A stretch of 64,000 nucleotides of DNA, taken from NCBI GenBank assembly GCA_021613335.1, contig JAJTWR010000365.1, positions 1,858,501-1,922,500 on the forward strand, read 5' to 3'. Of the stretch, positions 1 through 11,900 are shown one piece after another. The stretch comes from Whitmania pigra. Lineage: Eukaryota > Annelida > Clitellata > Hirudinida > Haemopidae. The position numbers were made by a program, and so were the translations under genes. Position 1 is the first letter of the stretch; each line of letters starts with the position of its first letter. The notes beneath the pieces were generated by a model. That model searched no databases. It was not told the origin of the DNA and saw only the letters and a list, made by a program, of their open reading frames with translations.

Positions 1-507
1 TTCTGTTCCATGACTCCTGGTCTAAACAGTACTGGAAAAGTTTCTTGCCAAAATGCCACCATCTCAGGCCTCACAGAGGAACAGATGTTTGGCTCCAGAA
101 CAAGTGTTGCAAGACCAAGATATTCTTCTGCAAAAGAAATGGTGCAAGCTTATCTCTACAGAGAGGTTAAAACCAGCATGAGCAATGTTCATCTCATAAA
201 GACACTTACTCACATAAGGGAGCCATACCCCCACATTTTTTTGTCGGAGCTTGATTATTCAACAAGCAGTGACTGGTCTAACTCTTCTAATCTGCTGGAC
301 CCCGTCCCAATAGCTACTTTGCTTCAAAACAATGGTGGAGTATCTGGCCATCTCAAAGAAATCTTAGAAAGAGTGGAGAAAATTCCAAAGAATAGATTAG
401 AATGCTACCTCGGAGGAGACTTGGAATGGGATGATTTCAAAGAAAAACTTGATCGCTTCAAGTCTCTCATTGACAATTACGAGGATGTTCAGTCAGATAC
501 GATTTGA
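1..507 (+). CDS. 3'-terminal exon of an unrecognised gene
   Basis: The frame is open from base 1 and ends with TGA at 505-507, giving about 168 residues. An ATG lies at position 10, but the open frame runs to the window edge, so this is more likely a downstream exon than a complete gene. The C-terminal 120 residues are mixed-charge and probably helical, with a Leu/Glu/Lys-rich stretch around residues 115-155 (for example HLKEILERVEKIPKNRLE) and an acidic end. No signal peptide, membrane helix or motif known to me is visible, and no function is assigned. Codon use is ordinary and there are no low-complexity runs, which supports real coding. The gene converges on gene B, whose 3' end is about 2 kb away. 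Confidence 0.55.
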   Translation, partial: FCSMTPGLNSTGKVSCQNATISGLTEEQMFGSRTSVARPRYSSAKEMVQAYLYREVKTSMSNVHLIKTLTHIREPYPHIFLSELDYSTSSDWSNSSNLLDPVPIATLLQNNGGVSGHLKEILERVEKIPKNRLECYLGGDLEWDDFKEKLDRFKSLIDNYEDVQSDTI

Positions 508-2551
508 GCTGAAGCCTGGAATCATCATGTTTGTTTGAAAGTTTTCTAAAAAGAATTTGTAGAAATTTGTTTTTTACTAGTTGACTTGCTGAACATTAAT
601 CCGACTGATTTTGGGGAATTTTTGTTTTCTTTAGGCCAGCAAACTTGTGACATGTTTTGGACAAGTGGTGGTGTCAAGTACAAATGCTATTGTTGGAATT
701 GGTGTGGAAGTTTCCAGAATATAGACTAGAATGGCATGAATTAAATTGTGACTCGCATCAGATATAACTAAGGAAGCATGGGATTTATGGGCATGGATTG
801 GTAAAACATCTGCTATCATGAATAAGGGCTTAGTCCAAATTACCATAGACTTTAATCAAATAAAAATGAATAACAGGTAGGGCCCTAAATATGCTTAAGC
901 CAAAAGTAAAGTTCAACATTCCTCAACATGTGGATCGCTCTCAATGGCTTCATGTCACATGCTACCTGCTTTTCAAACTTCGACTATGCGAGGCTCTCAT
1001 TGGCCTTGTTATGTCGATCGTCTCCACCCTGGTTTGCCTGAAAGCTCTCAGTGGCTTCTTCGCACCGTGTACTTAATATATGCAAACTTGGCCTTACAAT
1101 TTCGAATTTTCAAAAACCATTTGATCCGCTCGATTCGACTCGTCAAGAATTTTTTTCAAATTTAACGAGTCAGAACTAAAATTTCATATATGATCAAATT
1201 ATTGATTCATTTTTGGTAAAAAAAAAAGCTTTATTTAACAACTTTTCTAATGTTCTGACGCGTTTGTCTGATCGGTTTGTTTGATTATTTTAGAAAATTA
1301 GCAGTTTTTACGAATTATGTCTGATATTGAATCAAGAATTACTCTTGCTGAACAGAAAAATGCCGGAGGATGAAATCTTCCCTGTCAAATTATGACAGTC
1401 ATAAATTCAATAAAAAAGTCACAGTTACCAATGAAGACTTTGGAGATGACATTGAAGAAAGCCAGCAAAGAAACAGGGATTTAATCCCGTGAACTTCCAG
1501 GAACACAAACGACAAGAAAGGCTATCACTATTGAAGCTGGGGCGAGAGGTTTAGTTGGAAAATCAGTAAACTCGTTCCTCACTCAAATAGGTATATCGAG
1601 TCGAGAAAAACTAAAGCTATTTAAATAAAATCATATCCCAGTTTGTCTGAGATTGTGTTGCATCATGTCTTTTTGGAAAAGGAGTCATCTAGTCGAAAAA
1701 TTCAGGAGCGTACTTGATGTTAATGACTGTTGCAGAGTAGGATTTTTGCGTTTTGATTGCTGTTGGCTTTTTTTTTATGAAATATTCGCGCTTTAATTTA
1801 AATGTACTCGCTTTTTAAAATATTGCGAGGCTTAACTCTGATTCGATTTTGACGCACGATAGATACACAACATATTCCCGATAGCGAGAAGAACTGTACT
1901 TTTTCTTATCCCTGTCTGAGCTATTTCGTTTATAGTTTAATTGTTGTCCCCTTAATTGGCTATTCTGAAACAGTTAACTACTTTATAGCTGTCCTTGTTG
2001 ACGTTATTTAATTTTTAATATTTTGTCAGATGAAGTTCTACCTTAACTTTCAGTGGACTCATAAATTAATTAGATCATTAAAATAATAAGCCTTATTTGT
2101 GAGAAAATCGTGATCACTTGTTATGGTCGCTCTTCAGAATAATATAAAGTTCACAGCATTACCGTACGTTCGTGTATGCATATGCAAAACAAACATAAGA
2201 TATGGAATATAGAAAGTATAAGTAATTTATTACTTATATTAACAATGAAAATTAATGAATTGCACCTTGTTACATCTACAGGTTAGAAACTAAAATTTAT
2301 CAGAACGTTAATAAAGAAAAATCATCAAATCGGACAAAAGGCACAAAATTGCAAGTTAATTAAAACGCATTTAATACTTCCAAAAAGTACTAAAAGTCAA
2401 TGTTTCCGACGAGTAAACATTTTTGATTCAATTTTAATATTATTAATTCAATAGCCAACTTTTTTCTCAAAATGTTTAACAATAATTGCTGATTTTTTCT
2501 AAAATAATCTCAGTAGCAGACATCTAGACGGTAAGCATGAAAACATTTCTC
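508..2551. other. convergent intergenic region
   Basis: About 2 kb between two converging genes. The short open frames at 631-846, 891-1076 and 944-1165 have no splice context or recognisable residues. I see no RNA gene or mobile element here, only AT-rich DNA. Confidence 0.6.
859..864 (+). promoter_or_regulatory. candidate polyadenylation signal AATAAA
   Basis: AATAAA lies about 350 bp after the stop codon of the exon ending at 507, a plausible 3'-UTR length. It is a short motif in AT-rich DNA, so this is position-based inference. Confidence 0.35.
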
Positions 2552-2910
2552 TCATGTCTCGCTTGAGATTTCGTTAATGCCCGTAAGGCCATTGGACGTT
2601 TCAACCCCAGGTTGTTCTTCACCGTAGAGCCCAAACTTCGAATTAACATTTCCAAAATTGTTGGATCTCACTGTACCTGACAATGAGAACATAGAGGGTG
2701 TATGACTCAGTCCTCCATTCACAGACGACATGTCGTCTCTCTTTCTTTTTCTCAGGTAGACGAGGATTAAAATGACCGAGGCCACAAGAATTATCGCCAA
2801 GACAGCTGAGAGCGTGGAGGCCAGAGCAATGGTTGTGGTATTGATCTGACTGATGGGGTTGCTGTTGGGGTCAGACATTTCTTGACCTTGAGGATTGGGA
2901 ACGGACTGGG
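2552..2910 (-). CDS. Gene B exon 26: transmembrane helix and cytoplasmic tail
   Basis: After a short Pro/Asn-rich stalk, a 25-residue hydrophobic segment ([19 protein letters not shown]) is followed by the basic stop-transfer RKRKRDD and a 60-residue Ser/Gly/Asn-rich tail ending SSET. With the signal peptide this gives type I topology. No known signalling motif is evident in the tail. Confidence 0.9.
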
Positions 2911-5900
2911 CTAAAACAAAGCAGATTTAAAGATTGAGTCGTTATATTAATACTTACATTATGTCCTTATATTAAATACTAGCAACTTGCGAATTAACTG
3001 TGTATGTGACCCTAAATATTTTAAGTGTTTTGCAACGCCTATTAATATTAATATCTTTTATTGCTATTAAAAATCAATGAATACAACAAGGGCTTACCAA
3101 TCGCATCTGCTCTTAAGCAGTAGTAGGAACCAAACGAGTTAACGCAACTACTACCTGGTGGACAGACATTACTGGAGCACTCATTTATATCTAAAAGTTA
3201 ATAACAGAAGAAAAGTCAGAAAATAAACAATTATGCAAATATTAAATGGTTAATAAGTCATTAAACAAATTAAACAAATGGATTTTCTTCATAATACTAT
3301 AACGTTACAGCACATCAACTGCCGATCTCAAACTGAGTCAAATGTTATATTTTGAAATAGATTTAACGATACTGTGAATTATGTTTGAATCATCAAGTTC
3401 TGTACACAGTGTCGCGAGAAGATCATTTCATAATTTAATAATAATATCATTATCGTAGTGTCAGGTTTATTTTGAGGTTTGTTTGAGTAGAAAATTTGAC
3501 AAATGCGATAAAGCAGGACTGTGGCTGGTTTGTTAAATTCAATAAGACAATTTGAATGCAACGAGGAACATTTTCAATACATTTTGAGTAAACACATTTT
3601 TCTCTTCAAATTAGATCTTGTTCTCACGGAAAACACTTGAAAGGTTCATGCGAATAAATAAAATCTATTAAGAATCTACCTTGGCACGACTTGCGATCAC
3701 TCGATATGTTGAAACCAGTCCTACAGGAACAGGCATAGGACCCTACACTGTTACTGCATAACTGCTGACACCCCCCGTTGTTGAATTCACATTCATTCAC
3801 GTCTGTTGCAATTAGATATTTTAATTAATTTAAATCATAACGGTGTGGCGCATGTTAATGCTTTATAACGACGTTATTCTCACCGATGCATTCTGTGCCA
3901 TTCATGGGAATCGTGTCACATGCATTGATCGGACAGAAACACTGATAGGCTCCGTATTCAGTTCTCTTACAGTTGAATTCTGAAAAATATCAGTTGTGAA
4001 TTTCACTCTGTGAGTCTAACATGACATTTTCGGCGTCTTCCTTATTCTAAATAAAATTAAGAGCAAATTAGAATGTTTTAACTATCTTAACTTTTATCCT
4101 AATTGTGTCCATTTAAAGTAAAAGAACAATTCTTATGAACGTATTAAACTTATTGAGAGAAATACGACATAAAAGTTAGTTATTGAAGGACTAAGGAACC
4201 TTAGCTAAAGTCACGTCGTGATGACATGTCGTGTCTAAAGCCAGTAAGGCCAACTCACGCAATTGATTTCTGCAAAGAAGAGTTGCTAAACTCGATGACA
4301 AAGCTTGAAGTTTGATTTCATCGATGAAAGACCATTGTTGCCATTGAACGTGGGGATGAGAAGATGAATATTTCAGACCATCTTGATCTATTCCTCTGTT
4401 GCTCCAACCGTATGAATAGACGGTGATTCCAGCTTTGTAGAGAGTATCCGATTCTGAAGCGATTGTAAATATTAATTCCAAACGGTGTTTCTAGATTTAT
4501 ATTTATAGAATTTCATCGATTTTTGCATCCATCCAACGATCAAGCATAAGAATCAAGCACTAAATTAGCACTTGCTAATTACTTGGTGATATAATAAATA
4601 CAGGAGTAAGTATTAATGACAGCAAGTGATTCACATGATTTCATGACCTGCGTTCAATAACCGCTAAATTATTTTAACTAGGTATGTTGAAGTTTTTTTT
4701 TAAAATCTCTATGTATATTGAACTATTCCCGTCTATTTTGCTGACCTTGTAAGATGGTAAGTGGCAGTGCTATAGAAGGATTGAATGTGAAAAACACTGC
4801 AATGTTTGGAACATCGGCGCGATCTGCTTGGCCTGACATGAATTGGCTTAATCTGAGATTCTGGAGAGCTGAAAGCCAATTTGTTGAAACCTGACCAAAA
4901 CTATTTGCCTGTAGAGCGTTTATCGCGTTGGTAATGTCATTCTTGAAGGAATACGTTCCCAAATTGAAAACCGTGTTGGCAGAATTGGAGTTGAATGTGG
5001 TCAGTCCAATTTGAATTGCCGATGGTCCAATGTCCATGCTGTTTATGATGGCGGTAAGGGAAGCTTTCAAGTTGTTCCATACGGTAAGCGAGGGAGCGTT
5101 TGTGTCCAGCACAAACACTATGTCCAACATCTTTGTGACAAAACAATTTCGTGATAATGAGACTAAATCTAGTTATACGACTGACATTAAATTTATCGAC
5201 ATAACAGCGACAAATTTTATAATATTTGATCAAGAAATTAAAGAAAGAAAAATTGAATTCGAATGTCAACGAGCTCACCTTTCCTTGACATAAACTCTGC
5301 GAGGCTGCCAGACAAGTACGATTTAAAATGATTTGACGGTTAATGGTGAGATCATTGTTCAGGGGAGCTGGAAAATAACTTTGGATATTGCCCCAAGGTG
5401 GAGAAGCGAAGAGGGACAATTGTGGTGAGAGTACTCTTCCGCTGATGCTCATAGCCAAGAGTACAATTCCGTCTTGCATCGCTAATTGAGCTTCCGAGAC
5501 TACGCTGACTTCGTTGTCGACGCTGTTGGTGACTATTATGGCGATGTTTTGGATTCCTATCCGGTCTCCGTTGTAAGGTCTGAACTGAGAAACCCTCATC
5601 TCACGAAGGGCTGCACTCAGACTTGGCGAGCTACCTCCACTATATGGTGCCGTTGAAATCAGTGCTCTTGCTTGAGCTAAGCTACAGAGAGGTAGCTTTA
5701 ATTATCAACAGGTGATCCATTTTATTCTAGCTATCCTAATTCATAGTAACAATTTAAGTAATGAAAATGACCGAATTATATTTGTCTACGCGACTAGTTA
5801 CAATTGCTAATCAAATTTTAGCTTAAGCACATATTAATAATTTTTCGTAAAATTATTCGATAAACAACTAATCATAATTAATTCCAACAACAGCAACAAG

Positions 5901-8900
5901 ACGAACTCGGTATTCAAGTAGAAGTGATTGCTGGCAGTGCCGGCAAAGAGAACCAGACCAACTCTTGTGTTGGAGTTGAAACTGGCAACCAATCCGCTGA
6001 TGAAGTTGATGACCTCATTGAATTTCGAGCAGCTGCTCTGACCAAAGCAGATGGAGATTGAATTGTCCACCACAAATACAACGTCACTTTGAACGTTTTC
6101 GCAAGAAATTGATCCTGTGACGCCATTATCGTTAAATTAGTCTGTATATGAAGTTCTAAACTATTGCGTATAGCTTATGTTGCATATGTGTTGATTGTTA
6201 TTATTTATTATTATCGTTACTATTTATGATAAAAGCCTAGAATCGTAGGTAGACATTCATTCATTTATTTATTTGATTTATTATTATTATTAGTTCAATA
6301 AATAAACATTTTTTAATGATAACAGCAATGTTATTATTGTTGAAAAGTAATTAATATTTCGTGATAGCTATTAGAAATCGTGACTTCCATTGCGACACTA
6401 ACGCTAATAATGTTGATATATTTAACAATATCATAGTTATTCGTTATTAACTGAATTATTTTAATTATTTATTTAAACAGTAAAATCTTATTAGTTTCAA
6501 TGCATTTTTACTTGGACATTCGAAGTTGGTGACATCACGAAGTTTATAACCAGGATTACATGAACAGTAATAGCTGTCGTATGTGTCGAAGCATAATTGA
6601 GAGCAGAATCCATTGTTTGACTTGCATTCATTTACCTGACCACAGACTCCTGAAGCTGTAGGCATAAATTATTACTATTTAATTACTTATTATAGTTTAA
6701 ATTGGTAAATTATTACTATTTCATTACTTATTATAGTTTAAATTGGTAATTCTATTCTGAACTTCGACTTTTTATTTTGCATACACGGACATTTTATAAA
6801 AAAAAAATCTTGCAAATTTTCGTGGAAATTTTATTTATTGCTAATCTTAAGTAAAAAGGTTTTTTTAAAGAAGAGATTTAAGGATTTAAATGAATTAATT
6901 TAAATATTAATGTAAATCTATAAATATGCAATTACCTATTGAGGTTGAAGAAGATCCCGGTGCGCCAGGTAAACCCATTGGGCCAGTGTACCCCATGTCT
7001 CCTGGAATACCCGTATCCCCTGGTAATCCAGGGGGGCCGGGTTGTCCGTATCCTAAAAATCAAGTTATTTTAAATTTATCTAAATAACCTTGCCAGCTTG
7101 TTATTTTGCAAACCAATAAAAGTAATAAACCACAAGTTGGAACAAATTAAAAGTAAAATTATATTGAAGGAATATTTCTTTTTATTCACATTATTTTAGG
7201 TACCATTTTAAAAATTAATTTTTATTTTATTGTCAGTAGAGATTACAAGACAGGTTACAAGGAAGCTCTTCTGCCTGTCATTTGTTGTCGAAAGCAAGAC
7301 TTCAACCCATACGTAATGTATGTAACCGTTAATTAAGTAATTAACCAACCAATTGTAGCCAACAATTTTACCTGTCGGACCGGTGACGCCAGTCGAGCCG
7401 GTAAACCCTGTAAAACCGGTGTATCCGGGTGCACCAGGATTTCCCAAGGGTCCTGGATTGCCTTGATATCCAACTGGACCTTGCGGACCCATTGGTCCTC
7501 TGGGTCCGGTTGGTCCTAAAATCCAAACATTAAACAACGATCAGTTTCTCTTTTATTATTTCAAAGTCATATAAAAGAATAACTTTTCAACTAATGCGAA
7601 TAACATGTTTGCATTAGATACTTTATAAATTCAGAAAACAATGCTGAAAGAATTTGCTATTTTTTTTAATTGAATGACCATCAATTGAAAATTAAATTGC
7701 TGTTTAATGGATAATTGAAATAATTACCCGTGGCTCCAATAACATTCAGCCCCGAAAGTCCAGTTGCTCCTACTGGACCCTGATAACCCTGAGGTCCAAA
7801 TGGACCAGGGGAACCAGGGGGGCCTGGATTTCCAGCCGGTCCATATGGTCCTGTATCACCTGGATACCCCGGTGGGCCAGTAGGCCCTGTTTGTCCTTGA
7901 ATTCCCTGTCCTCCTGGGATACCATCATTTCCTCTAGGTCCTTTAACGAATATCCATCATTTGTTTCAATTTCTTTGCGATAAATCAATTTTTTGAAAGA
8001 TGATCTTTTTATAGTCATTTTTTTTTCATGTAGAATGATCCCAAAAACTCATTTATTTGAGTATATTAATTTTAATTAAAGACGTTATCAATTCGCTAAA
8101 TTATTTCACTTTAAGCGAAATTAAGTCGGGAAAATTAAGTTACCTGTAGGGCCTGTGGGACCTGTCCAGCCCTGATATCCACTAGGACCGTAAGGACCCG
8201 TCGGTCCAGTTGCACCTTGTATCCCAGGAAATCCGGTGTTTCCGGTAGCACCCGTATAACCAGGACCTCCGTCGTAACCTCTTGGCCCAGTCATACCCTG
8301 CATACCTGGCAAGCCAGGAGATCCTGCATAGATAAAGTTTTTGCATGAATAACCATCGTTTAATTTACAACTTTAATTTCCAAAATTATTTGCACTTAAT
8401 TTTAAACTACCTGGATTTCCACTTGGTCCGTATGGCCCCGTAGCTCCGGTGGCTCCAGTCGATCCCATAAAACCCTGTAAACCAGTGTAACCAGTTCCTC
8501 CAACCGACCCAGGAGCTCCTGGATAACCCGGTGACCCAGGTTGTCCCGATGACCCCGTGAAACCTGTCATTCCAGGAGGACCTTGCACACCTGGTAATCA
8601 TTGCATAGCTTGCTTTAATAAATTCATTATCTTTCTTGTCAAATAATTAAGTTTAATAAAAGAAGAGAAATGCATTCAAAATGGGTGACACATGTAAATA
8701 AGATATTCAAATTTAAATTGTATTCAACTTTAACTTTAATTTAATTTGATTTAGTGTAATTTGCAATTTTGAGCTCCTTGGTTGAACTTAAAATTGCCAT
8801 TTTGTCGCAATAATTTTTTGCATTCATCCGATCAGAGTAGGACATGCGCCCTCGGGTAGGGTACGTACTGGGTTGAGTACCCATTACGACTGTTGCTATT

Positions 8901-11900
8901 ACCGCCGCAAGCAGGAAAGCATTCATCTATGCATGACATCGATTTATAATTTTGGAAAATAATATAATTTGTAGTATAATGCGGTAACTTCAATAAAGTA
9001 TTTTTCTTACCTACGGGACCTTGTTCTCCAGTAGATCCTGTGTAACCAGTAGCTCCAGCTACTCCCATTTGACCAATTGCTCCAGGATTTCCAGGCAGTC
9101 CTGGATTTCCGGGTGATCCCGGGTTTCCATTAGCTCCAGGTGTTCCAGGTAATCCGGTGTAACCAGTTGATCCATGAGGACCGGGTACACCTTTTTAGAA
9201 TAATTCGTTCGAGTTGATTTGGAAACAACATGCGATAAAACTGAATTGCCAACCTGGCGGGCCAGTTTGACCTGAACTACCAGTGCTTCCTCCTGGTCCA
9301 GTGAACCCTGTGAAACCTTGTAATCCAGGAACTCCAGGAGATCCAGGTAATCCGGGATTTCCCGGTGATCCGCTTGCTCCAGCATATCCAGTTGCTCCTG
9401 AAAAATCGATGTCGTGGTTTTAGATCCAATTCAGATAATAGGCGCTTTACATGTTACCTGGAGGTCCATATGGTCCAGTTGGTCCAGTAAATCCAGTAGA
9501 ACCGGATACACCTGTAAACCCTTGAGGTCCCGGCTGACCCGGAAATCCAGAGATCCCAGGTTGTCCAGTAAAACCAGGCTGCCCAATATTTCCCTGAGGA
9601 CCAGGAGAACCCGGAAATCCTATGGAACCAGGAGACCCAGGATATCCATTTGCACCCTGAGGACCTGGAAATCCCGTAGGACCGACTGGACCAGGAGGCC
9701 CTATAAATCCCTGTGGTCCAGGACCTCCGGCAGGACCAGGCGAACCTTGTGGACCCAAGGGACCAGTTGAACCAGTTCGCCCTTTAAAGACAAAATAGTT
9801 TCAAGTGCAATGAAACATTTGACAAATAAGATCGGATGTTGTTATAAATCTTACCTTGAGGTCCAGTCCATCCAGTGTCTCCCTTAGAGCCAGGAAATCC
9901 CATGCTTCCTGGTTGTCCATTGGCACCCATTGGTCCAGTATTCCCGGTATATCCAGCAGGTCCTGATGGTCCTGTATCTCCTGGATTACCTGGAAAACCA
10001 GGTTGACCAACAGGTCCCGGACTGCCAGGACTTCCTGCATTGTGAGACAATTATATTTACTTACTAATATATTTTTTTTAAATTATTGTAATTGTATTGG
10101 TATTAAAGGTTTATGAAGGTCCTGATACTTTGTTTCTTTAACTTGTCTGCTAAAATACTAAATTCATTAAACCTACCTGGTGAACCCACAAATCCTGAAG
10201 GCCCAGGAAGGCCCAATGGTCCTATTGGGCCACTGGGACCAGGAGGACCTTGACTTCCAGGATTTCCTTGTGGGCCCGGCTGGCCTGGTGCTCCATATCC
10301 AGTTCCTCCTGTAAATCCCATAGCTCCCATTATTCCCGGAAGTCCCGTGTATCCGGTGTATCCTTGAGAGCCCGGGAAACCGGAAGGACCAACTGGTCCT
10401 GTCGCGCCCACACTACCAGGAAGTCCTAAGTAAGTTTGAGATATTTATTGCTAATTTATTTAAATAACGTTATTGAAAGTAAGGCTATCTAAAAAATGTA
10501 CACATATTCCAAGTCGTTAATTACTTGATTGTAACATTTTTCTTCTGGATTTGTTAAACTAACCTTGTTGTCCAGTGAATCCAGTTAATCCAGCTGCTCC
10601 TGTTGCACCAGAGATTCCAGCAGGCCCGACTGGGCCAGGTGAGCCGGGAAAACCTGGACTACCTTGGAATCCTTGGGGTCCCATGGGACCTGGTAAACCT
10701 TGCTGACCAATTTGCCCTGGATTACCAGGGTTCCCAGGAAGACCTTATTAAGAGAATTAGGAATATTTAGTTATTCAGATCATTAATATTATTTAATTAT
10801 TAATATTATTCAGCTATTATTAGTTTAAAATAATAACCTTGAGGTCCAGTGGGGCCTGTGAATCCCGCAGGACCAATTCCTCCAGGAGAACCGGGAGAAC
10901 CCACTGCACCACTTGGTCCTGAGGGACCCGGCAGACCTGGATTGCCTCCTGTTCCGGGTTGACCGGGTAAACCAGGTTGTCCGGCATAACCTTGAATTCC
11001 TTTATGCGTAAAATAATGGGTTTATACTCACAAAGTAAGAGAAAATTTTGGGGCAATTTTCTAATTAGTGTTGATACGGTGAGCTTCAGCTATTTCCTGT
11101 CTTAATTACTTTTCATATAATAAATAAAAATGTATAGACCATATAAAAAAGAACGGTGCAAATAAAAGGTAATACCTGTTGCACCAGTATCACCCTTGGG
11201 CCCTGGCAGGGAATTACCATCTCTGCCATTCGTTCCTGGGGGACCGACTGGACCCATTGGTCCCATAGGACCTGGTTGACCATTGGCTCCTGGATTGCCA
11301 GGAGCACCTGGTGCAATTTAAAATTAATCAGAAAATTAAACCATTATAAAATTAATATGAATCTAAATTAATTTCTCAATGGTTTAATAATAAGAAAATA
11401 TATTTTAAAGGCATTTTTCACAAATCGCTTGTAACGTTAAACTTGAAAATGTTCAACCAGGAGATCCGGGAAGGCCAGTTGAACCGACGAGTCCAGTTAT
11501 GCCGGGTACTCCCACTGGTCCCGGTAGACCATACGGACCAGTTTGGCCTGAAGGGCCTGTTGCACCCGTTTCCCCAGGAGGGCCTAACGGCCCAGGAAGG
11601 CCGGTGGCGCCAGTATTCCCTAACAGGGTAATTTATATTTCTTAATAATATCGCTTTATGGCTTCCAGAAAAATTTGGTTTAGAGAGCAAAATCGATCTA
11701 CCCCGATCATGCATTTAAATGAAATTTTCACTCATTATTACCATATTTAAATTTAAATTTGAAATGACAATGTCACCTATTTGTCCACTTGGTCCCATGC
11801 CACCACCACCGCCTAAGATCGGCACCTCTGGATGTAAATATTTGAATTAATTGGTTTTTATTTCTTGACACAGGATGTGGAATTATAATTAATCGAACTT

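Noticed and set aside
891..1165. Overlapping ORFs 891-1076 and 944-1165
   Set aside because: Short, mutually overlapping and lacking splice signals or domain-like content in a convergent intergenic region.
5030..5293. Plus-strand ORF over the gene B vWFA
   Set aside because: Antisense shadow of a vWFA exon and its intron.
9414..9770. Plus-strand ORF of 118 codons over gene B collagen
   Set aside because: It is the complement of Gly-X-Y exons; the minus strand has collagen triplets with conserved splice sites. Other plus-strand frames over collagen (22200, 22637, 22657, 23726, 25110) are rejected for the same reason.
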